The position numbers were made by a program, and so were the translations under genes. Under the pieces are notes generated by a model. That model worked only from the letters and a program-made list of their open reading frames with translations, searched no databases and was not told where the DNA came from. 64,000 nt of DNA from Colwellia sp. BRX10-3 (GTDB lineage Bacteria; Pseudomonadota; Gammaproteobacteria; Enterobacterales; Alteromonadaceae), in contig NZ_JACGWA010000002.1 of assembly GCF_014077505.1 (NCBI RefSeq), positions 62,001 to 126,000 on the forward strand. Reading direction: 5' to 3'. Below, piece after piece: positions 48,171-57,354 of this stretch (position 1 is the first letter of the stretch; every line of letters begins with the position of its first letter).

Positions 48171-50630
48171 ATGCTTAAAACTAAACTAAAAAATAAATTG
48201 CTAATCGCTGGTTTAATGGGGGCAGGTATACTGTCTTCTAGTCTCTCTGCTAAATCTTTCGGACCTGAATTACAAGGCTTGATGTCAACAGCAGCTGTTC
48301 ATGATGTCTTCGAAGTTATTGTGACATTTGAAGGTGAGGGTGCAATAAATACTGAACGCTTAAATATTATCGAATCTGCTGGTGTAATTGGTGGTGTTAG
48401 CTTCAAGCAATTGCCAATTGTTGGTATTACCGCAACGAAAGCGCAAATCGAACAAATATATACTTCAAATAAAGTGCGTTCTGTTTATTTTAACGCGCCA
48501 CTTTCATTAGAGAATGATGGCGCAACACAAATTACCGGCGTCGACCGTTTACGTGCTGATTCAACAATGAGAAGCCAAGGTACTCCATTTTCTGGTCGCG
48601 GTATCGGTGTTGTTGTTAACGACTCAGGCGTTGATGGCACACACAGCGATATTAAATACCCGAATCACGTTGTACAAAACGTATTAGCGCAAACTAACTT
48701 ACATTCATTATCAGATATTTTACCTATTACTTATCAAGAAGATACCGCCAACACAGATATTGCTGGCGGTCATGGTTCACATGTTGCCGGTATTATTGGC
48801 GGTAATGGCGCTATGTCTACTGGTAAATACCAAGGTGTAGCACCTGGTGCAAAAATTATCGGTTACGGCTCAGGCGCAGGTCTCTTCATTTTAGACACGA
48901 TTGGTGGTTTCGATTATGCCTTAACCCATCAATATGATTACAACATTCGCGTTATCTCAAATTCTTTTGGCAGTACTAGTGACACAGGAACTGATTTTAA
49001 CCCGGATCACCCAACCAACGTTGCCACTAAAACTCTATCAGATAACGGTGTTATTGTAGTGTTCTCTGCGGGTAATTCTGGTAGTGGTGAAGCGACGATT
49101 ACTGGTAACTTTAAAAAAGCACCATGGGTTATTACGGTTGCGGCAGGCGATAAAGAAGGAAAGTTGGCTGACTTTAGTTCACGTGGTGTTAAAGGCAAAG
49201 GTGGCGAAGTGATGGTTGGCGATGAAATGTTTCATTGGGAAGACCGTCCAACCGTTACCGGACCTGGTGTTGATATCATTTCTACACGCGCATCATTATC
49301 AAGCTTGAGCGCGTTAAGTATTGGCGATGACAGTGAAGTAATGGCGCCTAACCATGTGCCTTATTACACGTCTATGAGCGGTACATCGATGTCTGCTCCA
49401 CATGTTGCTGGTATTGTTGCTTTGATGTTAGAAGCTAACCCAAGCTTAACTTGGCGTGAAGTAAAAGCAATTTTACAAGAAACTGCTACTAATATGCCTG
49501 GTCGTGAAACGTGGGAAGCTGGCGCAGGTTATGCAAACGCATATGCTGCAGTTAAATCGGTGGTAGATCAAAGCCTAAACTTTGGTAGCACAACTAAAAT
49601 TGAACGTAATTTTAATGCTAAAGCGTTAACGTCAGTACAAGCAGAATACGCTGAAACTGTTACCTTCAGTCCTGTAGGTGACAGCGAAGGAACTGTTATA
49701 CCAGTGAAAGCTGACGCTTCTATGGTGATGGTACGCGCAAATATTGATGATAATACGGTTGGTTTATCATTAACTAGCCCAAGTGGTAAACGTTACGGTT
49801 CTAGTATCGCCATTCCAGTGTTAGGCCAAAATATTGCAGTAACGGCTCCCGCTGAAGCAGGTAACTGGATATTGAAAGCAAATGGTATTGGTGGTATTTC
49901 TGGAGTAGCGCTTGACCCAGCGGGTGTTACTAACGGCTACGCGGTTCCAGGTGATATTGCAGTATCAATCAAAATTATTAAAACTGACGGTTATACCGGC
50001 CTTGGCGATGTGGAAAACCATCCGGCAAAATCATTTATTGAATATGCGGTAAGTGAAGAACTAGTTGATGCCAATGCAAACGGCTTTCAACCAGATGAAG
50101 TGTTAACTCGCCAAGTGCTAGCTGACTTTTTAACTTTAGGTGCAGGCATTCGTCAATCTAACTTAGCAACAACAAGCGCCTTTAATGATGTTTCTGGTCA
50201 GTATGCTGCAGCAGCAAATGCGGTTAATAATAAAGGTGCGGCTTTACGTAATACTGCGCAAGATCAAGCGCCTGTTATGCAATCTAATGGCAGTAGCTTT
50301 AACTCAGAACAGTCAGTTGACCGTAATCAGTTAGCATACTCTTTAGTGCAATCATTGGCATTACAACCTTTGGCAGAAAGCTTTAGTGGTGAGATCACTG
50401 CGATTTTTCAAGACCAACGCGTAGTACTAGCGGATCAAGCGCAAATTCCTGCTGAGTTAAAAGGTTATGTACAATTGGCATTAGATTTAGGGATATTAAA
50501 TGCGCACTTTGACATTCAACAAGGTCCTTATGATTTAGAGCCAACTATTATTGCTAACTTTAACGGCGACAATGTAGTAACTCGTGCGGATTATGCAGTA
50601 GCAGCAACGCGATTCTTTAACAACTATTAA
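48171..50630 (+). CDS. Secreted S8 (subtilisin-like) serine peptidase with SLH-like C-terminus, paralogue 2
   Basis: An 819-residue exported protease with the same layout as the one at 38903: signal peptide (~1-26), propeptide-like region, S8 domain with Asp151 (NDSGVD), His201 (GGHGSHVAG), Asn in SAGNSG and Ser406 (GTSMSAPH), a beta-rich linker, and three SLH-like repeats (HPAKSFIEYAVSEELVD, AFNDVSGQYAAAANAV, KGYVQLALDLGILNA). Similarity runs over the whole length, so the two arose by duplication. The start at 48171 gives the signal peptide; an in-frame opening at 48123 lies in the leader. A strong terminator follows. Confidence 0.9.
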   Translation: MLKTKLKNKLLIAGLMGAGILSSSLSAKSFGPELQGLMSTAAVHDVFEVIVTFEGEGAINTERLNIIESAGVIGGVSFKQLPIVGITATKAQIEQIYTSNKVRSVYFNAPLSLENDGATQITGVDRLRADSTMRSQGTPFSGRGIGVVVNDSGVDGTHSDIKYPNHVVQNVLAQTNLHSLSDILPITYQEDTANTDIAGGHGSHVAGIIGGNGAMSTGKYQGVAPGAKIIGYGSGAGLFILDTIGGFDYALTHQYDYNIRVISNSFGSTSDTGTDFNPDHPTNVATKTLSDNGVIVVFSAGNSGSGEATITGNFKKAPWVITVAAGDKEGKLADFSSRGVKGKGGEVMVGDEMFHWEDRPTVTGPGVDIISTRASLSSLSALSIGDDSEVMAPNHVPYYTSMSGTSMSAPHVAGIVALMLEANPSLTWREVKAILQETATNMPGRETWEAGAGYANAYAAVKSVVDQSLNFGSTTKIERNFNAKALTSVQAEYAETVTFSPVGDSEGTVIPVKADASMVMVRANIDDNTVGLSLTSPSGKRYGSSIAIPVLGQNIAVTAPAEAGNWILKANGIGGISGVALDPAGVTNGYAVPGDIAVSIKIIKTDGYTGLGDVENHPAKSFIEYAVSEELVDANANGFQPDEVLTRQVLADFLTLGAGIRQSNLATTSAFNDVSGQYAAAANAVNNKGAALRNTAQDQAPVMQSNGSSFNSEQSVDRNQLAYSLVQSLALQPLAESFSGEITAIFQDQRVVLADQAQIPAELKGYVQLALDLGILNAHFDIQQGPYDLEPTIIANFNGDNVVTRADYAVAATRFFNNY

Positions 50631-50650
50631 GCGTTGTAGACCTCTGGAAG

Positions 50651-50686
50651 AAAAGCCCACCAGTTTGTATTAGGTGGGCTTTTTAT
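50651..50686 (+). terminator. Rho-independent terminator after subtilase 2
   Basis: AAAAGCCCACC pairs with GGTGGGCTTTTT around an 11-nt loop, with a T-run. Confidence 0.9.
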
Positions 50687-50792
50687 TCAGACCAAAAACT
50701 TTAAAATATTTTAGCAATAAGCATTATTTAATCCGATTGGTTTAACAATTAACTGCCCAAGTTATAGGCAAATAAATAAAAGGTATAATCCG

Positions 50793-51464
50793 ATGAAATT
50801 TAAATATATCAATCGTTTAGTCATTGGCTCAGTGTTGTCTTTAAGTTGTTTAGTTAGCCCGGCACAGGCTGGCTTGATCACTATTGGCGCGTTAACCAGT
50901 AATAATGACGGTAGTACCAGCGTTATTACCGATACCCTTAATAATCTTGAATGGATGCGATGGAATGAATCAGCTAATTTTAATTATGCTGAAGCTTTAT
51001 TGCAGAACACGTCAGGTTGGACAATAGCTGGTGCAAACCAAGCTAATTTATTCCTCGATGCGTTATATAACGGTATTAGCCATGGTTGTTCTGATAACAT
51101 CGACGACTCTTTATTTTGCGCAGATAGCGGTAGCTTCTCAAGTGAAGAATACACTGCGCTGTTAGGCGACTCATCTACACGTGGCACAAGCAGTATTGAT
51201 GCAGCATGGTTCTATGATGACGAAATAACAGATGGTAAAGCCGGTTATTTAAAGCTAGGGTCAGGAACTAGTAATGAGAAATTTAATACTTATGGCACTA
51301 TTGCTAAAACTGAAGTAGATAGACTTTTGAGTAATGAAACTATTGGCTGGTTAATGTATAGAACAACCACAGTGCCTGAGCCTACCACACTAACTATTTT
51401 TGCATTAGGCATTATCGCTTTAGCGTCACGACGATTTAAGAAGCAAGTGTCACCGCAAGTGTAA
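50793..51464 (+). CDS. PEP-CTERM sorting domain protein
   Basis: A 223-residue exported protein. It has a signal peptide (about residues 1-26, ending AQA), a secreted domain starting LEWMRWNESANFNY, typical of DUF1566-like/PEP-CTERM cargo, and at the C-terminus the PEP-CTERM tripartite signal: VPEP, a hydrophobic helix (TLTIFALGIIALA) and a basic tail (SRRFKKQ). Such tails are processed by exosortase (EpsH-type), usually in exopolysaccharide producers. No exosortase gene is in the window. AAAGG lies 9 bp before the ATG. Confidence 0.88.
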   Translation: MKFKYINRLVIGSVLSLSCLVSPAQAGLITIGALTSNNDGSTSVITDTLNNLEWMRWNESANFNYAEALLQNTSGWTIAGANQANLFLDALYNGISHGCSDNIDDSLFCADSGSFSSEEYTALLGDSSTRGTSSIDAAWFYDDEITDGKAGYLKLGSGTSNEKFNTYGTIAKTEVDRLLSNETIGWLMYRTTTVPEPTTLTIFALGIIALASRRFKKQVSPQV

Positions 51465-51843
51465 CAGGCTTTGTTGTCTATAGATTTTTATCTCAGTTGA
51501 TTAATTCAAAGTTAATAGCTGTTGAGCAGTTTTAGTTAAGTTTGATAAAAAAATAAAAAAAGGACATCAAACGATGTCCTTAAAATGAAAGCAATTAACT
51601 GTCTAAAACCTTGTGTCGAATCGGAAAAGAACCGTAAAAAAGTTCATCCTAAGGTTATATTTTACCGCCTGTAAACGAGATAAATTCATTTAATAGATGA
51701 AATTTTTCATTCACTGAAATTGCAAAAGCTATAAGTAGTTATTGCTTCAACCTACTTTCAGTAGCATCAAACCTAAAGTATTCAGGTCATTTTAACATTT
51801 GCAAGACATGCTATGCATTTATAACCTGAAGCAATCATAAGCC
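51465..51843. other. Intergenic region between PEP-CTERM gene and fadD
   Basis: These 379 bp separate convergent genes and hold copy 2 of the non-coding repeat (51554-51715). No other element was seen; 51716-51843 is a plain A/T-rich fadD 3' flank. Confidence 0.7.
51554..51715 (-). ncRNA. Candidate sRNA, family copy 2 (duplicated non-coding element)
   Basis: Second copy of the element at 38499-38660, same orientation. On the minus strand it keeps the 5' hairpin (TTCAT/ATGAA), the ACCTTAGGATGAACTT stretch and the terminal hairpin AAGGACATC-GTTT-GATGTCC with a T-run; the middle loop is changed from TCCCCC to a U-rich TTTTCC. It begins 128 bp after the fadD stop, so it could be an independent sRNA or a processed fadD 3' UTR that also provides its terminator. 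Confidence 0.55.
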
Positions 51844-53472
51844 TTATCTTAATTCTCTTCGCAATAATTTACCGACCGTTGATTTTGGAATTTCATCAAG
51901 AAATACCACTTGTTTCGGTACTTTATAAGCGGTAAGTCCTTGACGACAATAAGCTATAATATCTTTTTCGGTAATGCTCTGGTCTTCTTTTACCACAAAT
52001 AGCTTAACAGCTTCGCCCGTTCTATCATCTGCGACACCAATACATGCTGATTCTAATATACCAGGCATTTTGGCAACCTCAGCTTCAATTTCATTCGGGT
52101 AAACATTAAAGCCTGAGACATTAATCATGTCTTTTATGCGATCAACAATATGGAAAAAACCATCATCATCTAACATAGCCACATCACCGGTTTTAAAATA
52201 ACCATCAGGAGTCATGCATTCTGCAGTTGCTTCAAGATTATTCCAGTAACCTTTCATTACTTGTGGACCTTTAGCGCATAATTCACCAGATTGGCCTTGT
52301 TCAACGGTATTGCCGCACTCATCTCGAATAGAAATATCTGTGTTGGGCAAAGGCACACCAATACCAGGTACACTCTCACTTTGATCACCATTACCAAAGT
52401 TTAAGGTTAAAACGGGTGAGGTTTCCGACAAACCATAACCTTCATGTAACCTAGCACCGGTAACCTGTTGCCATTTATCTGCCACAGCTTGTTGTACTGC
52501 AGCGCCACCACCAACGCAAAGTTTTAATGATGAAAAGTCGATTTGATCAAATTTTGGCGTATGTAATAAGCCATTAAATAATGTATTCACGCCAGTAAAC
52601 GAAGTTGCCGCAGAGTTCTTCCATATTTCAACAAAGCTCTCCATATCACGAGGATTAGTCACTAACACATTTTTAGCGCCAAAAGTGAAATAAGCTAAGG
52701 TGTTGGCCATCAAAGCAAAGATGTGGTACATCGGGATTGCCGTAATAACAACTTCATGACCATGGTCGATGTGATTTTTAGTAAATTCTTGAAATTGCAG
52801 AATATTGGCAATTAAATTGCCATGGCTCAACATAGCACCTTTAGATAAACCTGTAGTACCACCGGTATATTGCAGGAACAGTAAATCATCATGATTCAGT
52901 GCTGGTTCAGACAACTCAAATTTTTCACCTTGAGTTAAAACATCTGTGAACTTAATCGTATGAGTCAAACGCTCGTCAACAGGTGCACAAGGTAAACCTT
53001 TATTGACTAAGTCGTCTAAATCAATAGTAATAATGTTTTTAACATCGGTTTTATCGAGCACGTCAGCTAGCATTTTACTTGATTGAGAAAATATAATGAT
53101 GGTATCAACTTGAGCGTCGTTAAGTTGATGTGTTAACTCTCTTGCAGTGTACATGGGGTTTACGTTTACTTGCACAGCACCCGTACGAATAATTCCCCAC
53201 ATGGCGATTGGAAAGCATAAGGTGTTAGGGCACATTAAGGCGACACGTTCACCTTGTACAACATTGAGCTTATTTTGTAGATAAGCGGCAAAACATCGTG
53301 AAAGTTCATCTACTTGCTTAAAAGTAAGCTCAGCGCCAAAATTACTATAGGCAGTTTGCTGTTCATATTTAGTGGTGGTTTGATGAAATAAATCTAATAA
53401 AGAACCATAACGATTTAAATCTACTTCATGAGCCACGTTTTCTGGATAGTTTTTCATCCAAGGTTTAGTCAT
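51844..53472 (-). CDS. Long-chain fatty acid-CoA ligase (FadD-type)
   Basis: ATP-dependent activation of fatty acids to acyl-CoA, likely at the inner membrane. The 542-residue ANL-superfamily protein has the P-loop YTGGTTGLSKGA, the adenylate motif GYGLSETSP, GYFKTGDVAMLDDDGF and the catalytic Lys region near the end (KSTVGKLLRRELR). The ATG at 53472 gives the FadD-like N-terminus MTKPWMKNYPENV; 19 extra codons upstream are rejected. It lies downstream of the aldehyde dehydrogenase and would act on its carboxylic acid product. Confidence 0.92.
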   Translation of the reverse strand: MTKPWMKNYPENVAHEVDLNRYGSLLDLFHQTTTKYEQQTAYSNFGAELTFKQVDELSRCFAAYLQNKLNVVQGERVALMCPNTLCFPIAMWGIIRTGAVQVNVNPMYTARELTHQLNDAQVDTIIIFSQSSKMLADVLDKTDVKNIITIDLDDLVNKGLPCAPVDERLTHTIKFTDVLTQGEKFELSEPALNHDDLLFLQYTGGTTGLSKGAMLSHGNLIANILQFQEFTKNHIDHGHEVVITAIPMYHIFALMANTLAYFTFGAKNVLVTNPRDMESFVEIWKNSAATSFTGVNTLFNGLLHTPKFDQIDFSSLKLCVGGGAAVQQAVADKWQQVTGARLHEGYGLSETSPVLTLNFGNGDQSESVPGIGVPLPNTDISIRDECGNTVEQGQSGELCAKGPQVMKGYWNNLEATAECMTPDGYFKTGDVAMLDDDGFFHIVDRIKDMINVSGFNVYPNEIEAEVAKMPGILESACIGVADDRTGEAVKLFVVKEDQSITEKDIIAYCRQGLTAYKVPKQVVFLDEIPKSTVGKLLRRELR

Positions 53473-53580
53473 GTTATTTCCTTTAGCACTAAATGCATTT
53501 ATGCTTGAAAAACAGAGTTGAACAAGCAAAGTAGGTTGAAACTCTAAATTGAGTTAAATATTTATTACTCATTAAGTCAA

Positions 53581-54996
53581 TTAACGAATAAATATTTTAA
53601 ATAATAGTTGATGAATTTTATTACCAAATGGAGGGAATAATAATGAACCTAAGCTTATTTTTCCTCGTGATAGCACGGACTTTCCATGCGAGAAAGTTTT
53701 AAAACCTTCACTACCGTGGTATTGCCCCATGCCAGAAGCACCAATGCCACCAAAAGGTAAATCATCAATAGCCACATGAAAAGCAGCATCGTTAATGCAA
53801 ACACCACCTGCATGGGTATTTAATAAAACTTGTTGTTGAAATGACTTGTCAAAACTACAAATGTATAAAGCAAGTGGACGAGGCTTACTGTTGATATAAG
53901 CAATCGCTTCGTTAATGTTGTTATAGCCAATAATAGGTAATAATGGGCCAAAAATCTCTTGCTGCATAATGGTCATGTCATCATTAACATTAGTTAGCAG
54001 TGTTAAAGGCATTTTTCTTGAAGCGCTACCATTACTGTCTTTTGATAAAGGCATTATCGTTGCCCCTTGCGCTTTCGCATCGGCTAATAAACTATCAAGA
54101 CGGGCTTTTTGTGCATCATTAATTATGCAGCTGCAGTCATCATTCTCTTCAATATTAGGGTACATGCTTTGATAAGCGGTTTGAAAAGCTTGGGTCAATT
54201 CTTCTACTTTGCTTTGCGGGCAAAAAATATAATCGGGTGCAACACAGGTCTGTCCGGCATTAAGGGTTTTACCCAAAATTAAGCGGCTAACGGCAGTTTT
54301 TATATCTATATCATTGTCAATAATGGTGGGTGATTTACCACCTAACTCTAAAGTAACAGGCACTAAATTTTCAGCCGCGGCTTTCATTACGAGTCTGCCT
54401 ACGCCGGTAGAGCCAGTAAAAAATAAGTGATCAAAAGTTAGGCCTGAAAATGCTGCTGCCATGTCAGACTCACCGCAAATAATAGCCACTTTATTACGAG
54501 GAAAAATATCTGCAATTAACTTGGCTAATAGCGTGTTGGTATTAGGCGTGTACTCACTCATTTTTATCATCGCAGTATTACCTGCCGCTAATGCCGTAGT
54601 TAATGGTCCCAAAGTTAGAAAAACCGGATAATTCCACGGCGCAATAATGCCGATAACACCTTTAGGTTGAAAAACTACCTCACCCTTTGCCGGTTGAAAT
54701 AAAATCCCGATATGTTTCTTTTCAGGTTTCATCCATTTTTTCAGTTTTTTTATCGCATAGTTTATGCCCATGACGGTGGTGAGAATATCTCCTATTCTAG
54801 AGTCGGCGGCACTGCGATGGCCAAAATCTTGGCTCATGGCATCAATAAAAGCTTCTTGGTTATCAATAATAATGGCTTTTAACTTTACTAAGTCGCTAAT
54901 GCGCTCTTGATAGCTAGGATAAGTATTACTCGCAAAATATTCTTTTTGTTGTAAAAAAGTATCAGTTAGTGCTGTTTTTGTTGTTATTTCTTTCAT
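53581..54996 (-). CDS. Coniferyl-aldehyde-dehydrogenase-type aldehyde dehydrogenase
   Basis: NAD(P)-dependent oxidation of an aldehyde to its acid. The 471-residue protein has the Rossmann motif FTGSTGVGR, catalytic Glu in LELGGKSP and nucleophilic Cys in NAGQTCVAPDY. The family (class 3-like, coniferyl aldehyde dehydrogenase/CalB and long-chain fatty aldehyde dehydrogenases) tends to use bulky or hydrophobic aldehydes. It has a hydrophobic C-terminus (LGSLLFPPFGNKIHQLLFKIF) that may touch the membrane. Its ATG overlaps the permease stop by 1 bp (TAATG), so translation is coupled. Confidence 0.92.
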   Translation of the reverse strand: MKEITTKTALTDTFLQQKEYFASNTYPSYQERISDLVKLKAIIIDNQEAFIDAMSQDFGHRSAADSRIGDILTTVMGINYAIKKLKKWMKPEKKHIGILFQPAKGEVVFQPKGVIGIIAPWNYPVFLTLGPLTTALAAGNTAMIKMSEYTPNTNTLLAKLIADIFPRNKVAIICGESDMAAAFSGLTFDHLFFTGSTGVGRLVMKAAAENLVPVTLELGGKSPTIIDNDIDIKTAVSRLILGKTLNAGQTCVAPDYIFCPQSKVEELTQAFQTAYQSMYPNIEENDDCSCIINDAQKARLDSLLADAKAQGATIMPLSKDSNGSASRKMPLTLLTNVNDDMTIMQQEIFGPLLPIIGYNNINEAIAYINSKPRPLALYICSFDKSFQQQVLLNTHAGGVCINDAAFHVAIDDLPFGGIGASGMGQYHGSEGFKTFSHGKSVLSRGKISLGSLLFPPFGNKIHQLLFKIFIR

Positions 54997-57344
54997 TACT
55001 TTTTATCCTTTTTAGAACCTATTTTGAGTAACCATGCAATAGCTGGAATAAGTGTTAGCGCACCTAACATGTTAAAAATAAACATGAAAGTGAGTAATAT
55101 ACCCATGTCAGCTTGAAATTTGATTGGTGAAAACACCCAGGTAGCTACACCAATAGCTAAGGTTATACCGGTAAAAGCAACGGCTTTACCTGTTTGATTT
55201 AAAGCGTAGCGATATGTCATGTATAACGACTTGCCTTGGGTGAGGGCCTCTTTAACTTTACTGAAAATGTAAATACCGTAATCAACACCAATACCTACAC
55301 CTAAAGCAATTACGGGTAGGGTGGCGACTTTTACGCCGATACCTAAAATACCCATTAAACCTTGGCTCATAATACTGGTTAAAATTAATGGTGTGATGAT
55401 ACAAATAACAATGCGACCACTTCTAAAAGTGATTAAACAAATAATAATAACAATGGAATATACCCAAACTAGCATTTCAGTTTGTGCGTCTTCAATCACC
55501 ATATTAGTGGCAGACTCTATACCTGCATTACCTGCAGCCATCAGAAATTCTATACCATCGACTGGGTTTTCAGCTTTAAATTCTTCTACTGCTTTGACAA
55601 CATTATCAAGAGTTTGTGCTTTATGATCATTGAGGAAGACCAACACTGGCACCATTGAGCAATCTTTGTTCATTAAGCCTTGCGGTGTTTTTGACAATGA
55701 AGCGTTAGTCATTAATTGGTTACGGTTTAAGCCATACCATTTTAGTGAACCTTCATTCATGCCAAATAGCCCAAACTTTGAAACATCAGCAACAGACTTA
55801 ACCGCTTGAACACCTGCAACGTTGCGTAAATGCCATTGAAATTGATCAACCCACACCAGATTTTGATATTGAGCACATTGCTCAACGTCAGTTTTTACCA
55901 TAATGACAAATAAGTCAGTACTGGTACTGTAATTATCAACAATATAGGCGTTGTCTAAGTTGTAGCGAGAATCAGGTCTTAGCTCGGGTGCACCGGCGTC
56001 TAAATCGCCAATTTGCATGGCTTGAGAAAAGTAAATCCCTAAGCCAAAAAGGATTATACCAACCGCTATCGCAATTTTTGCTAGTGGTGGTTTGGCAAAG
56101 TTTTTAAACAAACGTTCAACAATACCTGTTTTATGAGCAGATTTTTGTGCGTATTTTAAACCGGCAGGTGAAACACCGATGTAACTCATGAGAATAGGTA
56201 GCGCAATTAAGTTGGTAACAATAATAATAGCAACACCAATACTAGCGGCTATGGCTAATTCTCGGATCACTTCAATATCAATTACCATTAAAGTAGTAAA
56301 ACCGATAGCGTCACTAACCAAAGCGGTAATGCCAGCAATATAGAGTGAGCGAAAAGCAAGCTTGGCAGAATCAATCTTATTAGCGCCAGTTACGCTATGG
56401 TGAATAATTGAATTGATAATTTGTACGCCATGGCTAACACCAATAGCAAAGACTAAAAAGGGCACCAGCATTGAATATGGATTAATGCCAAAACCGAGCA
56501 AATTTAAGATGCCGAGTTGACAGCATACGGCAAAAATTGAGAAAACTAATACCGAAACCGTACTGCGTATACAGCGTGAATAAAACCATAATAATACAAA
56601 GGTAATAACTACGGCTAAAACGAAGAATGCAACAACTTGTAAAGCACCATCGATTAAATCACCCACCACTTTTGCAAAACCAACAATACGAATAGTGACA
56701 GTATCGCTACTGTATTTGTCGCGTATTTTATCTTCTAAAATTGATGATAGCTCCCGATAATCAAGCGGCAAGCCTGTTTCAGGATTAATGTCTTGTAAGG
56801 GGGCTAAAATAATTGCTGATTGGAAATTATTAGCAACCAGCACACCTATTTGCCCTGATTTAAAAATATTAGATTTAACGCGTTCAATCATCTCGTCAGA
56901 GCCGTCGTAACCGTCAGGTATAACAGCACCGCCTACAAAGCCTTCTTCGGTAACTTCTTGCCAGCGAACATTAGGTGTCCATAATGATTTAAGGCCGTCA
57001 CGACTTACGCCAGGAATATAGAAAACTTCGTCGGTGACTTGCTTTAAAGTTTGTTGAAAGTCGGCATTGAAAATATTACCTTGTTTAGTTTCAACCACAA
57101 TACGAACAACATTACCTAAATCAGCGAGTTCTTTTCTGTAGGTTAAAAAATTATTGACGAACGGATGGTCGCCGGGGATCATTTTAGTAAAGCTAGCTTC
57201 AGGTTTAACTTTAACGGCTTGTATGGTTAACAAAGCGATACAAACGACAACTATCGCCATCACTAATGCACGATGACCAAAAACAAAGTTCTCTATTAGC
57301 TGCTCTAATTTGGTCGGTGAATGAACGGTTTTATTCTCTGACAT
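54996..57344 (-). CDS. MMPL/RND-superfamily permease
   Basis: A 782-residue inner-membrane protein with the RND layout: one N-terminal span (~30-50), a large periplasmic loop, five spans (~235-395), a sixth before a second periplasmic loop (~425-445) and five C-terminal spans (~625-775). GVGIGVDYGIYIFSKVKEAL is the conserved TM10-like segment. It belongs to the MMPL/HpnN-like group that moves lipids rather than drugs; no MFP or TolC-type partner is present. It lies 10 bp downstream of the YCF48-like gene. Substrate unknown; locus content points to a hydrophobic compound. Confidence 0.9.
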   Translation of the reverse strand: MSENKTVHSPTKLEQLIENFVFGHRALVMAIVVVCIALLTIQAVKVKPEASFTKMIPGDHPFVNNFLTYRKELADLGNVVRIVVETKQGNIFNADFQQTLKQVTDEVFYIPGVSRDGLKSLWTPNVRWQEVTEEGFVGGAVIPDGYDGSDEMIERVKSNIFKSGQIGVLVANNFQSAIILAPLQDINPETGLPLDYRELSSILEDKIRDKYSSDTVTIRIVGFAKVVGDLIDGALQVVAFFVLAVVITFVLLWFYSRCIRSTVSVLVFSIFAVCCQLGILNLLGFGINPYSMLVPFLVFAIGVSHGVQIINSIIHHSVTGANKIDSAKLAFRSLYIAGITALVSDAIGFTTLMVIDIEVIRELAIAASIGVAIIIVTNLIALPILMSYIGVSPAGLKYAQKSAHKTGIVERLFKNFAKPPLAKIAIAVGIILFGLGIYFSQAMQIGDLDAGAPELRPDSRYNLDNAYIVDNYSTSTDLFVIMVKTDVEQCAQYQNLVWVDQFQWHLRNVAGVQAVKSVADVSKFGLFGMNEGSLKWYGLNRNQLMTNASLSKTPQGLMNKDCSMVPVLVFLNDHKAQTLDNVVKAVEEFKAENPVDGIEFLMAAGNAGIESATNMVIEDAQTEMLVWVYSIVIIICLITFRSGRIVICIITPLILTSIMSQGLMGILGIGVKVATLPVIALGVGIGVDYGIYIFSKVKEALTQGKSLYMTYRYALNQTGKAVAFTGITLAIGVATWVFSPIKFQADMGILLTFMFIFNMLGALTLIPAIAWLLKIGSKKDKK

Positions 57345-57354
57345 AAGCTTGCCC

